A DNA stretch of 64,000 bases, taken from contig NZ_JBBMQQ010000003.1 in the NCBI RefSeq assembly GCF_038900095.1, positions 496,001 through 560,000 of the forward strand, in the 5' to 3' direction. Source of the DNA: Hoeflea sp038900095 (lineage in GTDB: Bacteria > Pseudomonadota > Alphaproteobacteria > Rhizobiales > Rhizobiaceae). The notes below the pieces were generated by a model. That model worked only from the letters and a program-made list of their open reading frames with translations, did not search any database and had not been told where the DNA came from. The first letter of the stretch is position 1. Every line of letters begins with the position of its first letter. Below are positions 43,301 to 51,538 of this stretch, piece by piece. Made by a program: the position numbers and the translations under genes.

Positions 43301-45178
43301 CGAGAGGAAGGTTTCTTCAAGCCGCTCGCCGTCGAGGGCCAGATCAATGCCGCGCTTGTCCTCATGGATGATTTCCATGTCGTGCAGCACAACGGTGCTC
43401 GAGACGCCTTGCTTCTCGTCGAGGAAGATCTCGTGCGTCTGTTCGCTGATTACCTTGAAGCCGAGGTTTTCCAGCAGCGGAACCCGGCGCGACAGGGCCA
43501 CCGGTTCGCCGGCGTGAAAGATCTTCAACGCCAGATGATCATCCGACATGCCCTGGCCGCGATAGAACGCGATCTGGATGGCGCCGGTGTCCTTGCAGGC
43601 GATGATGTTGTCGAGGTCGGCCAGCGCTTCTTCGGGCTGGAACCGTTCCTTGTAGGACTGGCTGACGCTCATCCGCTCGGAACGGGTACCGCCGATGGCG
43701 CGGAACTGGTCCTCCCAGCGGGTGACGATGGAGCGGATGTCGCGTTCAAGCTGTTCCTGCGGGATTTGCGGTGTCTTGCCCTCGGAACGGCCGATGATGA
43801 AGTGAACCCGGGCGACGCCGCCCTCGGGGAAAGCCGGGTAGTAAGCCGACACACGACCATTGTAGACCGTCTTGAAATAATCGCCGATGCGCTCGCGGGC
43901 GATGGAATCGTACTGATCGCGCGGCACATAGACAATGAGCGACACAAACCGGTCGAACCGGTCGATCCGGGGCAGCACGCGGACGCGCGGCCGGTCTGCC
44001 AGTTCGTTGATCTGCATGCAGAACCGCGCCAGCAGATGGCTGTCTATCTGGAACAGGTCGTCGCGCGGGTAGGATTCCAGCGTGTTGAGCAGCAGCTTGC
44101 CGGAATGGCTTTCCGGATCGAAGCCGAACTCGGAGACGACGGCCTGCACCTTCGAGCGCAGCAACGGAATCTTGGTGACCGATCTGGTGTAGGCGGTGGA
44201 GGTGAAAAGCCCGACGATGCGCAATTCGCCGACCACCTTGCCCTTCGAGTTGAAGCGCTTGATGCCGATGTAATCCATATAGGTGCGGCGGTGAATGACC
44301 GAGCGGACATTGGCCTTGGTGATGATCAGGAAATCCGGCCCCTGGAGGAAATCGAGGATTTCCGGTGTGGTGGTGACCTGATCCTTGCCGAGCCGCAGGA
44401 CGAGCACGTCCGGATCCGACAGGATGCCGAGACCCTCGGTCGAGGCGCGGCTCAGTTCAGCCGACTTGCCGTCGCCGGTGTAGACATATTCGCGCATGCC
44501 CAGGAAGGTGAAATTGTTGTCGCGCAGCCAGGCAATGAAGGCCAGGGCTTCCTGGCGCGCCGGCTCGGTTTCCTTGTCGACATCGAGCGCCACGAGATCG
44601 GCGGCGCTGTGGTCGATCATCGCCAGCATGGATTTCCAGTCGCTGACGGCGGCCTGAACCTGGTCGAGCACATGGCGAACACGGGTGGTGAGGTCTTTTG
44701 CCGCGGCTTCGCTGAGCCGGGGCATGTGGATCTGGATATGGCTGACCCTCTGGGAGGGCTCGCTGCCGTCGCCATGGGAGAAAAGCACGGCCGGCTTCTT
44801 GCCGGAGATGACCAGGATGGGGTGCAGCGCCATCAGGATGTCGCGAATGTCCGAGGTGACCTCGCCCATTACCGAATCATACAGGAAGGGTTTGTTGAGT
44901 GTGGTGATCGCCAGAATCGAGGTGTCGCGACCGTCTTTCGTCGCCTGATCCGTGTCCACGAGGCTCAGCCGGGACGATTTTCCATCCCATGCGCGGACCT
45001 CGGATTCGGCCAGAACTGCTGCCGCAGCAAGGCTTTCTGCCGGAAAAAGGTCAAGATCGTCGGTGCTGACGCTGGAAAAGAGCACCTCGGGATTGATGTG
45101 CGGCTTCTTGCCTTTGGATGCAACCGCCGCTGTTTCCGCGATGAGTGTTTCCGACTTGCGGGTGTTTTTGACCCCCAT
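40388..45178 (-). CDS. gdhB: NAD-dependent glutamate dehydrogenase, large (L-GDH) type
   Basis: 1596 residues. It oxidatively deaminates glutamate to 2-oxoglutarate and ammonium with NAD, a catabolic role. The N-terminal half (about 1-750) holds ACT-like regulatory domains (for example RADHDLVALDVD-type segments near DHSAADLVALDVDKETEP, and SRRVPLLENLGFKVI). The catalytic core begins at about 790: GGLRWSDRAQDYRTEVLGLVKAQQVKNAVIVPVGAKGGFYP with the substrate lysine near 832, then GIGTYIKDAGENDADVGDRAND and GEGANLGVTQKGRIAYALNGGRCNSDAIDNSAGVNSSDVEVN. It is the largest gene in the window and is complete. Confidence 0.95.
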   Translation of the reverse strand: MGVKNTRKSETLIAETAAVASKGKKPHINPEVLFSSVSTDDLDLFPAESLAAAAVLAESEVRAWDGKSSRLSLVDTDQATKDGRDTSILAITTLNKPFLYDSVMGEVTSDIRDILMALHPILVISGKKPAVLFSHGDGSEPSQRVSHIQIHMPRLSEAAAKDLTTRVRHVLDQVQAAVSDWKSMLAMIDHSAADLVALDVDKETEPARQEALAFIAWLRDNNFTFLGMREYVYTGDGKSAELSRASTEGLGILSDPDVLVLRLGKDQVTTTPEILDFLQGPDFLIITKANVRSVIHRRTYMDYIGIKRFNSKGKVVGELRIVGLFTSTAYTRSVTKIPLLRSKVQAVVSEFGFDPESHSGKLLLNTLESYPRDDLFQIDSHLLARFCMQINELADRPRVRVLPRIDRFDRFVSLIVYVPRDQYDSIARERIGDYFKTVYNGRVSAYYPAFPEGGVARVHFIIGRSEGKTPQIPQEQLERDIRSIVTRWEDQFRAIGGTRSERMSVSQSYKERFQPEEALADLDNIIACKDTGAIQIAFYRGQGMSDDHLALKIFHAGEPVALSRRVPLLENLGFKVISEQTHEIFLDEKQGVSSTVVLHDMEIIHEDKRGIDLALDGERLEETFLSVWHGNTDNDSYNRLVTNAGLTVREATVLRAYARYLRQAGIAYSQEYIARSLNHHPAIAAQLFNLFRIRFDIALNNTERAEQDTNLTEEIEAALAEVPSLDDDRILRRYVNAIEATLRTNYFQTGPDGAPRPALAIKLDPKRLEGIPEPKPFREIFVYGSQVEGVHLRFGPVARGGLRWSDRAQDYRTEVLGLVKAQQVKNAVIVPVGAKGGFYPKKLPVEGGRDAVFEAGRDAYKLFIRTLLSVTDNIVGDAIIPPANTVRHDADDPYFVVAADKGTATFSDTANALSQEQDFWLDDAFASGGSAGYDHKKMGITARGAWEAVKRHFREMNIDIQTTPFTAAGVGDMSGDVFGNGMLLSTQIRLLAAFDHRDIFIDPDPDCAVGFAERSRLFELGRSSWQDYDTSKLSKGGMIIPRSLKSVELTPEAAAVIGLRPGKATPQDIMTAILSMETDLLWFGGIGTYIKDAGENDADVGDRANDAIRIHARQVRAKVIGEGANLGVTQKGRIAYALNGGRCNSDAIDNSAGVNSSDVEVNIKIALANAMREGRLTRAKRNTLLATMTDEVAELVLRNNYLQTLSISIAQAEGISGVGELNRVMGNLESRGLLNRKVEDLPDDVAVAERVAAGHALTRPEIGVLLSYAKLVLFDEIVASTLPDDPYFDETLKSYFPKKMQKPHAEDIASHRLRREIISTLLGNDAINRGGPAFVIGMGDKSGATAAEIVKAFVLARDGLSLNQLYAQVDDLDTKVPGAVQNELYARIGDTLKNVTGWALKTGAAQGDLGTAVKTMQESIAKLDGKLSAAMPDFMLHEAEQARDDLVAQSVPLELATRIAGLGALTLAPDICHLAAHSNADLGRATQAFFAVTEAFQLGRIAAAVDRIPVSDHFEGLALARSLDEISQARRIISGAALDSNPKAANPAEEWLKANKERIAHVRGQILTLTDSGELSVAKLTVAAGMLSDLARSLRA

Positions 45179-45278
45179 CCCAATCCCTCCAAGACTTGAT
45201 CTTTGGTCGAATCCTAGCAGAAGTGTGTATCAAAGCGACCCGATTTCGTGAACAAAACCAGTTATTGGAGGAATTTTG

Positions 45279-45854
45279 ATGAAAAGCCCGCAAGAAGCCG
45301 TAACCGCACTGGATCTGGAGCAGGAAACGCCGTTGAGCGCGGAGATGACCGCGTATTTCGCCAAATGCCAGGACAAGCTCGGCATGGTGCCGAATGTGCT
45401 CAAGGCCTATGCCTTCAACAATGAAAAACTCGAGGCATTTGCCGCCTTCTACAATGACCTGATGCTGGCCGGCTCCAATCTGAGCAAGCTCGAGCGCGAA
45501 CTGATCGCCGTGGCGGTCTCCTCGGTCAACAAGTGTTTCTATTGCCTGACAGCGCATGGTGCGGCGGTGCGGCAATTGTCCGGAAAGCCGGAGCTGGGCG
45601 AACAGATGGTGATGAACTACCGGGTGGCCGATCTCGAGCCGCGGCAGCTTGCAATGCTTGATTTTGCCATCCTGGTCACCGAGGATCCGGCCAGGATTGT
45701 CGAGGCCGACAGGCAGAAGCTGCGCGATGCCGGTTTTACTGACCGTGATATTTGGGATATCTCGGCAGTTGCGGCATTCTTCAACATGACAAACCGGATG
45801 GCGTCGGCAACGGACATGCGGCCAAATCCCGAGTATCACGGGCTTGCCCGCTGA
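45279..45854 (+). CDS. Peroxidase-related, AhpD-like (carboxymuconolactone decarboxylase family) protein
   Basis: 191 residues. All-helical AhpD/CMD fold with the redox motif in NKCFYCLTAHGAAVRQL: Cys86, Cys89 and the nearby His93. Such proteins act as alkylhydroperoxidases or their reducing partners. The N-terminal PLSAEMTAYFAKCQDKLGMVPNVLKAYAFN and the C-terminal DRDIWDISAVAAFFNMTNRMASATDMRPNPEYH fit the uncharacterised peroxidase-related subfamily. ATG 45279 has GGAGGA six bases upstream; the TTG at 45276 is not needed. It is divergent from the glutamate dehydrogenase gene. Confidence 0.9.
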   Translation: MKSPQEAVTALDLEQETPLSAEMTAYFAKCQDKLGMVPNVLKAYAFNNEKLEAFAAFYNDLMLAGSNLSKLERELIAVAVSSVNKCFYCLTAHGAAVRQLSGKPELGEQMVMNYRVADLEPRQLAMLDFAILVTEDPARIVEADRQKLRDAGFTDRDIWDISAVAAFFNMTNRMASATDMRPNPEYHGLAR

Positions 45855-45921
45855 TCCGGCCGGATGAAAAATGACGGAGGACTCCGGTGCCCGGATCTGG
45901 AACCGGACCTGCCGTCCAGTG

Positions 45922-45943
45922 TGCAGCCTGGTGTCAGGCTGCA
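45922..45943. repeat. Perfect 9-bp inverted repeat (hairpin without T tract)
   Basis: TGCAGCCTG, loop GTGT, CAGGCTGCA. It lies between the AhpD-like gene and the small membrane gene. Without a T tract it is a poor intrinsic terminator; it may stabilise the upstream mRNA or act as an operator half-site pair. Confidence 0.5.
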
Positions 45944-45973
45944 TGTGACCGAACCGGGCCGGGAGCCCTCGTG

Positions 45974-46216
45974 ATGAAAGACGATGAAACAGTTCGCCAG
46001 GCAAAACGCGCCCTCGACCGGCTTGGCGAGGAAGGCGGGCTGTCTGCCACTCCGGTGATGAAATCGGCGGCCAGCAGCGTGCGCGATCATTTTGCCGCCA
46101 GGGACGCCGACGGAGACGACAAGATCGAGATCTGGGGAACCCGGATCGCCCGCGGACTGGCGCTTGTGGCGTTTGCCGGGCTGTTGATGTGGATGATCGG
46201 CCAGGTGTGGCGATGA
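45974..46216 (+). CDS. Small membrane protein of unknown function upstream of pdxY
   Basis: 80 residues. A charged N-terminal part (MKDDETVRQAKRALDRLGEEGG, predicted helix) and a middle section with DHFAARDADGDDKIEIWG precede one C-terminal transmembrane helix (IARGLALVAFAGLLMWMIGQVW), giving a tail-anchored layout. The stop overlaps the pdxY start as ATGA (46213-46216), so the two are coupled. GTG 45971 is a possible alternative start. I do not recognise the family. Confidence 0.75.
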   Translation: MKDDETVRQAKRALDRLGEEGGLSATPVMKSAASSVRDHFAARDADGDDKIEIWGTRIARGLALVAFAGLLMWMIGQVWR

Positions 46217-47106
46217 GTTCGCAAGGCGAGCGCAATCCCGATATCAGGCTGTCGGTCATCGTGATTTCCAGCCACGTGGTCCGGGGTTCTGTCGGCAACC
46301 GCGCGGCGGTTTTCGCGCTGGAAACGCTGGGTTTTCCGGTCTGGGCAGTGCCGACGGTGGTTCTGCCCTGGCATCCGGGACACTCGCGGGCGACCCGAAT
46401 CGTGCCGTCAGCTGCAGACTTCTCGGCCCTGATCGATGATCTTTGCGGCTCTTCCTGGCTTGGCGAGGTTGGCGGCGTGCTCAGCGGCTATCTGGGTGAC
46501 GCGGGGCAAGCCGCCGACGTGGCGCGCCTGGTGAGGGCCGTGCGAAAGGCAAATCCGGATGCGCTCTACATGTGCGACCCGGTGATTGGCGATACGAGCG
46601 GTCTTTACGTTCCCGAAGCCACCGCCACCGCGATTGCATCCCAACTGATCCCGATTGCCGATATCGCCACGCCGAACGTGCACGAACTTGCCTGGCTGTC
46701 GGGTGCGACGCTGAGCGATTCCGCATCGATGATGGCGGCGGCGGAAACCCTGGGTCCGGCGCGGGTTCTGGTTACCTCGGCGATCGCGATGATGGCAGGC
46801 AGCACCGGAAACCTGCTGGTCAGCGGCCGGCAATCGGTGATGGCCGAGCACCGCCTTATCCCCAATGCGCCCAATGGGCTGGGGGATCTGATGTCGGCTA
46901 CTTTCTTTGCCCGGCTGCTGGAAGGCGTGCCGGAGGAAAAAGCCCTGCAGATGGCAACCGGTGCCGTGTTTGAAATCCTTGCGCGGACGGCGCGGCGCGG
47001 CGCCGACGAGCTGACGCTCGAGACCGACGCGCAAAGTCTGCGGACGCCGATGGCCATGGTCAACATGCGCCGGGTGATGTCGATGGCGGGCCGCAAGAAA
47101 CCGTGA
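46213..47106 (+). CDS. pdxY: Pyridoxal kinase
   Basis: 297 residues. Ribokinase-fold kinase phosphorylating pyridoxal (salvage of vitamin B6). Motifs: VIVISSHVVRGSVGNRAAVFALETLGFPVWAVPTV, with the conserved S-x-V-x-G-x-VGN segment; DALYMCDPVIGD; ADIATPNVHELAWLSG; and PNGLGDLMSATFFARLL, the anion-hole and catalytic-Asp block. ATG 46213 (MSSQGERN) gives the shortest natural N terminus and overlaps the upstream stop. The following DUF429 gene starts by GTGA overlap, so three genes form one coupled operon. Together with yggS this window holds two PLP-homeostasis genes, though far apart. Confidence 0.9.
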   Translation: MSSQGERNPDIRLSVIVISSHVVRGSVGNRAAVFALETLGFPVWAVPTVVLPWHPGHSRATRIVPSAADFSALIDDLCGSSWLGEVGGVLSGYLGDAGQAADVARLVRAVRKANPDALYMCDPVIGDTSGLYVPEATATAIASQLIPIADIATPNVHELAWLSGATLSDSASMMAAAETLGPARVLVTSAIAMMAGSTGNLLVSGRQSVMAEHRLIPNAPNGLGDLMSATFFARLLEGVPEEKALQMATGAVFEILARTARRGADELTLETDAQSLRTPMAMVNMRRVMSMAGRKKP

Positions 47107-47849
47107 GGGACGTTTCTCCGTCCGACGAGGTTCTTGTCGGCGTGGACGGATGCCGGTCCGGCTGGATCGCGCTGGTGCTGCGCCCTTGCGACACGACGCC
47201 CGAGGTAACGATTTTCGTGCGCTTCGCCGATCTGGTGGCGGAGTTTGGCGCGGGTGCAATCATAGCGGTGGATATGCCGATCGGGCTGCCTGACAGGATT
47301 GGCGGATCGGGACGCGGACCGGAACAGGCCATCCGGCCCTATCTCGGGGCACGCCGGTCGAGCGTGTTTTCCATCCCTGCGCGGGCGGCGGTGGAGGCCG
47401 AAACCTATCGCGAGGCCTGCGATATGGCACAGAAATGCTCGGATCCGGCGAAAAAGGTTTCCAAACAGGCGTTCCATCTGTTCGGCAAGATCAGGGAGAT
47501 CGATCAGCTGCTGCAGGCTGACGTCAGCTTGCGCGACCGCGTGATCGAGTGTCATCCGGAATTTGCCTTTTGCCGGCTCAACAACATGGTTCCGATGGCG
47601 ACACCGAAAAAGATCCGCGGGGCGGTCAATCCGGAAGGCATTGCCGAGCGGGTGGAAGTGCTTGCGTCTCACGGGATTGATCGTGGTCTCTTTACCAAGG
47701 GTCCGCCGCGTGGGGCGGCCATGGATGATCTGCTTGATGCGAGCATCAATCTGCTGGTGGCCGGGCGTCATGCTGAGGGTTTGACAGAAACCTTTCCAGC
47801 CAGCCCGATGCGGGACAGGAACGGGATCCTGATCGCGATCCACGGCTGA
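47103..47849 (+). CDS. DUF429 family protein
   Basis: 248 residues beginning VLVGVDGCRSGWIALVL, the DUF429 N-terminal signature, followed by IIAVDMPIGLPDRIGG, GARRSSVFSIPARAAVEAETYREAC, VIECHPEFAFCRLN and GAAMDDLLDASINLLVAGRH. The alternation of DG-containing strands and a late DDxxDA block suggests an RNase H-like fold, which others have proposed for this family; the function remains unknown. The start is GTG 47103 overlapping the pdxY stop. Its placement behind pyridoxal kinase offers no clear functional hint. Confidence 0.88.
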   Translation: MRDVSPSDEVLVGVDGCRSGWIALVLRPCDTTPEVTIFVRFADLVAEFGAGAIIAVDMPIGLPDRIGGSGRGPEQAIRPYLGARRSSVFSIPARAAVEAETYREACDMAQKCSDPAKKVSKQAFHLFGKIREIDQLLQADVSLRDRVIECHPEFAFCRLNNMVPMATPKKIRGAVNPEGIAERVEVLASHGIDRGLFTKGPPRGAAMDDLLDASINLLVAGRHAEGLTETFPASPMRDRNGILIAIHG

Positions 47850-48002
47850 TCCGGCGGTCTCGCGAACCGCGAGGGCGAGACAAACCAGCCCTGGAGAGGT
47901 GGCTCAGCCCGTTCCCGCCGGCGATGGATTTGTTCACGCTGATATCGCGGTGATGCAAATGGTTGATTGATCTTCACCGCGCGTCCGTTTATGTGCGGAG
48001 TC

Positions 48003-48653
48003 ATGTCGAATTTCCCGGCCCGCCTGCTTGAAGGCTACCAGAATTTCATGAGCGGCCGTTATACGGCCGAGCGGCAACGTTACAGGGACCTGGCTGAATC
48101 CGGCCAGGAACCGCATACGCTGGTGATCGCCTGTTGCGATTCACGTGCCGCGCCCGAGACCATATTCGATTGCGGTCCCGGCGAATTGTTCGTTGTGCGC
48201 AACGTCGCCAACCTGGTGCCGCCTTATGCGCCGGACAGCAATTACCACGCGACCTCGGCTGCGCTGGAATTTGCCGTGCAGTCGCTCAAGATCCGCCAGA
48301 TCGTGGTAATGGGGCATGGCCGCTGCGGCGGTATCAAGGCGGCTCTCGATCCCAATGCCGCACCGCTGTCGCCCGGCGATTTCATCGGGCAATGGATGGG
48401 GTTGCTGAAACCTGCCGCACAGCAGATTCAGGACAGCCAGTTGATGACCAGCGGCGAACGCCAAGTGGCGCTGGAACGGATTTCGATCCGCAACTCGATG
48501 GCGAACCTGCGAACGTTCCCTTGCGTCAAGATCCTGGAAGACCGCGGCAAGATGGTGATCAGTGGTTCCTGGTTCGACATCTCAACCGGCGAATTGTGGG
48601 TCATGGATCCCAAGACCGGAGATTTTTTCAGGCCTGAAGCACCCGGCGCTTGA
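48003..48653 (+). CDS. Beta-class carbonic anhydrase
   Basis: 216 residues. It interconverts carbon dioxide and bicarbonate. The zinc site is VIACCDSRAAPE (Cys45, with Asp46 and Arg48 as the dyad) and GHGRCGG (His105, Cys108). ELFVVRNVANLVPPY and the helix ATSAALEFAVQSLKIRQIVVMGH are typical. The C-terminal MVISGSWFDISTGELWVMDPKTGDFF is the oligomer strand. ATG 48003 (MSNFPARLLEGY) is the usual start in relatives; ATG 47991 is possible and the ribosome-binding site is poor for both. It is a single gene. Confidence 0.95.
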   Translation: MSNFPARLLEGYQNFMSGRYTAERQRYRDLAESGQEPHTLVIACCDSRAAPETIFDCGPGELFVVRNVANLVPPYAPDSNYHATSAALEFAVQSLKIRQIVVMGHGRCGGIKAALDPNAAPLSPGDFIGQWMGLLKPAAQQIQDSQLMTSGERQVALERISIRNSMANLRTFPCVKILEDRGKMVISGSWFDISTGELWVMDPKTGDFFRPEAPGA

Positions 48654-48725
48654 CATCGGGTGCTGCCCTCCGGTTCCATGAGTCTTTAAGCGTCAAAAGG
48701 CGCGCGATGACTTTGGGAGCCTGCG

Positions 48726-49148
48726 ATGATTGCAATCCGGACTTTGTTTTTGGTGTTGGCTTTCGGGTTATTGCTGCCGGTTTCGTCGGCTGTCTCTCAA
48801 AATTCATTGCTTGATCGCTGGTATACAGCGCTGTTCGACGTCAATCGCCTGGCAATTGCCGATCTGCTGGCCGACGACGCCGTCATCACGATCGAGGATC
48901 TGGGCGTGATCCAGACCAAGGCCGAATTCATCGAGGCGCTGGATGAATGGGAAGATGCAGTGGAGAACGCCAATCTTGCCTGGCAACTCGAAGCAGGCAC
49001 CGAGGCTGATGCAACAACCGCCTCGGTCCTGGTGTGTTACCAGTTCCCGGAAAACGAGAAGATGATCCGGGAGGTTTTCGGATTTCGCGACGCCAAGATC
49101 GTCAGCAGCGTCCAGACAACTGTCGGTGACAGCTGCGAGAATTTCTAG
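48726..49148 (+). CDS. Secreted small protein, NTF2/SnoaL-like
   Basis: 140 residues. Residues 1-24 are a clear signal peptide (IRTLFLVLAFGLLLPVSSAVS). The mature part (LLDRWYTALFDVNRLAIADLLADDAVITIEDLGVIQTKAEFIEALDEWEDAVENA) has the helix-helix-strand start of an NTF2-like cone fold with a cavity, as in SnoaL-type proteins. Two cysteines (VCYQF, DSCENF) could pair in the periplasm. No catalytic residues are evident. Its TAG stop shares three bases region with the stop of the convergent mltB-like gene. Confidence 0.75.
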   Translation: MIAIRTLFLVLAFGLLLPVSSAVSQNSLLDRWYTALFDVNRLAIADLLADDAVITIEDLGVIQTKAEFIEALDEWEDAVENANLAWQLEAGTEADATTASVLVCYQFPENEKMIREVFGFRDAKIVSSVQTTVGDSCENF

Positions 49149-49966
49149 CCACCGTCGATTTCAGCGCCGATCTTGGCGATGGCTTTCTGATACACGCCTG
49201 CCGCGTTCCAGCCCTGAATGGCGCGGAAATTGGGTTCACCAGGCTGGTAGCCAGCACCCCGGCGCCAGCCATGGCCGCGCAGAAAATTGGCGGTCGAAGC
49301 CAGTGCATCGGCTGACGATCCGAGATTGATACCGGCACTGTTGTCGCCATTGACACCAAAGCGGACCACGTTGGCCGGCAGGAACTGGGTCTGGCCGATT
49401 TCACCATGGGCGGCCCCCTTGAAGTCGGGCGACATCCAGCCCTTCTGGATCAGCTGCAGCTGGGCATAGAGCTGTTCGGTGAAGAAGGCGGAGCGGCGGC
49501 AGTCGTAGGCCAGCGTTGCGACCGCGGACATGGTGTGCTGGTTGCCGGTGAAGGCGCCAAAGCCCGACTCCATGCCCCAGATCGCGATCAGCGGACCGGC
49601 CGGAACGCCGTATTTCTTCTCGATGGCCGCGAACAGGCGGGCCTTCTGCTTCTTGATCCGCTTGCCCTTGGCGATGATGGTCGCGGCGCCGCGTTTGCGC
49701 ATGAACTGGTCAAACGACAGCTTGAAGCTCTTCTGGTTGCGGTCAAGGGAAATGGTCTTGGTGGCGTAGCGGACATTCTTGAAGGCCCGGTCGAGCGTGC
49801 GCTTGGAAATGCCGGCTCTTGCCGCTTCGGTCTTGAATTGATCAATCCAGGCCGGAAAGCCGCTGGAATTGTTGCCGCATTGGGCTGCTTGCGCCGGCCC
49901 GCTCAGCCCGGCTGCGATGAGTGCTGCGATACCCCATGCTTTCAGTTTTCGAGCCTTGTCGTCCAT
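49145..49966 (-). CDS. MltB-family lytic murein transglycosylase
   Basis: 273 residues. A signal peptide (AWGIAALIAAGLSGPAQAAQC) precedes the SLT-2 domain: FPAWIDQFKTEAARAGISKRTLDRAF, IWGMESGFGAFTGN with the catalytic Glu133, SAVATLAYDCRRSAFFTEQLYAQLQLI, and GEIGQTQFLPANVVRFGVNGDNSAGINLGSSADALASTANFLRGHGWRRG. It cleaves peptidoglycan to 1,6-anhydromuropeptides. ATG 49966 puts the signal peptide at the N terminus. Cys30 after AQAAQ is not a canonical lipobox, so a soluble periplasmic protein is more likely than a lipoprotein. Confidence 0.93.
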   Translation of the reverse strand: MDDKARKLKAWGIAALIAAGLSGPAQAAQCGNNSSGFPAWIDQFKTEAARAGISKRTLDRAFKNVRYATKTISLDRNQKSFKLSFDQFMRKRGAATIIAKGKRIKKQKARLFAAIEKKYGVPAGPLIAIWGMESGFGAFTGNQHTMSAVATLAYDCRRSAFFTEQLYAQLQLIQKGWMSPDFKGAAHGEIGQTQFLPANVVRFGVNGDNSAGINLGSSADALASTANFLRGHGWRRGAGYQPGEPNFRAIQGWNAAGVYQKAIAKIGAEIDGG

Positions 49967-50053
49967 GCAAAATAACCCCTGCGCCAGGTGAAAAACGGTC
50001 CGGAGCGGACTTTGCCAGCGATTCGGGCAAAAGTCACGTTGCGGCAGAAGATG

Positions 50054-50088
50054 AAAAACCCTGCCATTGACGGGCAATGGCAGGGTTT
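50054..50088 (-). terminator. Strong terminator downstream of asd
   Basis: Perfect 14-bp stem AAACCCTGCCATTG / CAATGGCAGGGTTT with a 5-base loop ACGGG. Read leftward it ends in five T residues, directly after the asd stop, so it terminates asd before the mltB-like gene's upstream region. Confidence 0.92.
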
Positions 50089-50110
50089 CTTGTTTCAGGC
50101 CTGTTTGACC

Positions 50111-51142
50111 TCAGGCTTCGGCGCGCGGCTTGATCAGGCGCCGGTTGACCAGCAGCTCGGCAATCTGGATGGTGTTGAGTGCAGCACCCTTGCGCAGATT
50201 GTCGGACACAACCCAGATGTTGAGGCCATTCTCCACTGTCGCGTCCTCGCGAATGCGCGAAATGAAGGTGGCGTCCTCGCCGGCGCATTCATAAGGCGTG
50301 ATGTAGCCACCGTCCTCATGCTTGTCGATGACCTGGCAGCCGGGCGCGTCGCGCAGGATGTCACGGGCCTCTTCGGCGCTGATCTCGTTTTCGAACTCGA
50401 TGTTGACCGATTCCGAATGACCGATGAAGACCGGCACACGCACGGCGGTGCAGGTAACCTTGATCTTCGGATCGAGCATTTTCTTGGTTTCGGCCAGCAC
50501 CTTCCATTCTTCCTTGGTGTAGCCGTCTTCCATGAAGTCATCGATATGCGGGATGACGTTGAAGGCGATCCGCTTGGTGAACTTGTGGGTGGAAATCGGA
50601 TCGGCGACGAAGACCGCGCGGGTCTGGTTGAACAGCTCGTCCATGCCGTCCTTGCCGGCGCCGGAAACCGACTGGTAGGTCGACACCACGAGACGCTTGA
50701 TCCTGGCATGGTCATGCAACGGCTTGAGCGCGACAACCAGCTGGGCGGTCGAGCAGTTCGGATTGGCAATGATGTTGCGCTTGGTATAGCCGGTAATCGC
50801 GTCCGGGTTCACTTCCGGCACGATCAGCGGCACATCGGAATCGTAACGCCAGGCGGAGGAATTGTCGATGACGATGCAACCCTGCGCACCGATCTTCGGC
50901 GACCATTTCTTGCTGACCGTGCCGCCGGCCGACATCAGGCAGAGATCGGTGTCGGAGAAATCATAGGTCTCGAGATTTTTCACCTTCAGGGTCTTTTCAC
51001 CAAAGGAAACTTCGGTGCCGACCGAGCGGCTCGAGGCGAGGGCTACGACTTCGCTGACAGGGAAGGCGCGCTCTGCAAGGATATTGAGCATTTCGCGGCC
51101 GACATTGCCCGTCGCCCCGGCGATTGCGATTTTGAAACCCAT
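50111..51142 (-). CDS. asd: Aspartate-semialdehyde dehydrogenase
   Basis: 343 residues. It reduces aspartyl phosphate to aspartate semialdehyde for lysine/diaminopimelate, threonine and methionine synthesis. The NADP fold is FKIAIAGATGNVGREMLNIL. The active-site cysteine is Cys130 in RNIIANPNCSTAQLVVALKPL, followed by VVSTYQSVSGAGKDGMDEL, the substrate Arg/His region (VRVPVFIGHSESVNIEFE), and the end motif DNLRKGAALNTIQIAELL. It is a single gene with its own terminator. Confidence 0.97.
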   Translation of the reverse strand: MGFKIAIAGATGNVGREMLNILAERAFPVSEVVALASSRSVGTEVSFGEKTLKVKNLETYDFSDTDLCLMSAGGTVSKKWSPKIGAQGCIVIDNSSAWRYDSDVPLIVPEVNPDAITGYTKRNIIANPNCSTAQLVVALKPLHDHARIKRLVVSTYQSVSGAGKDGMDELFNQTRAVFVADPISTHKFTKRIAFNVIPHIDDFMEDGYTKEEWKVLAETKKMLDPKIKVTCTAVRVPVFIGHSESVNIEFENEISAEEARDILRDAPGCQVIDKHEDGGYITPYECAGEDATFISRIREDATVENGLNIWVVSDNLRKGAALNTIQIAELLVNRRLIKPRAEA

Positions 51143-51538
51143 GGTTCCCGTGCTCCTCTCTCCCCTTGTTAGCGGTCAAGCGCCACTCTTCCCGCCCCGG
51201 GGAGAGTGAGGGGCGGAACGGGTCAGATCGTGGTTTTGGTTTTGATCGTGGTGCGCATGGTGGCGGTGTTTTGCTGCAAGTGTGCTGAAATGTCAATTCG
51301 ACTCCGATCGGGACAATTGTCCGGCAGGCGTGGCCCTGCGCAGCGGATTACGCCCGCCGGGATTTCATGGCCTGCCTGAGGCATTTGCCGCCGACCCGCA
51401 GCGGCGTTGACCGGTGGTTATGGTGCTGGGCGTCCAGCTGGTGCTGGCGCCCTTCGGCAGGCACGTGGAGGCCATTCGTTCTCAGCATCGCCAATCCATG
51501 TTACAGCGCCTGCTCGATAGAACCGCCGGGGACACCAG
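51143..51538. other. 396-base intergenic region between asd and the Kef antiporter
   Basis: Holds the divergent promoters of asd and the antiporter gene. I see no frame with codon use or a ribosome-binding site that supports a gene, no tRNA and no long repeat. A C/G-rich stretch near 51185-51215 has short inverted segments but nothing I would call a terminator or operator. Confidence 0.5.

Noticed and set aside
43292..45199. 635-codon plus-strand frame antisense to the glutamate dehydrogenase gene
   Set aside because: A long mirror frame produced by GC-rich codon use; no ribosome-binding site and no domain similarity, while the opposite strand has clear GDH motifs.
48138..48148. ATTCACGTG half-site in the carbonic anhydrase gene as another parS
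   Set aside because: Only the left half matches; the right half is unrelated and it lies more than 30 kb from parAB.
51185..51215. G/C-rich inverted segments downstream of the asd start as a terminator
   Set aside because: Pairing is interrupted and there is no T tract in either direction.
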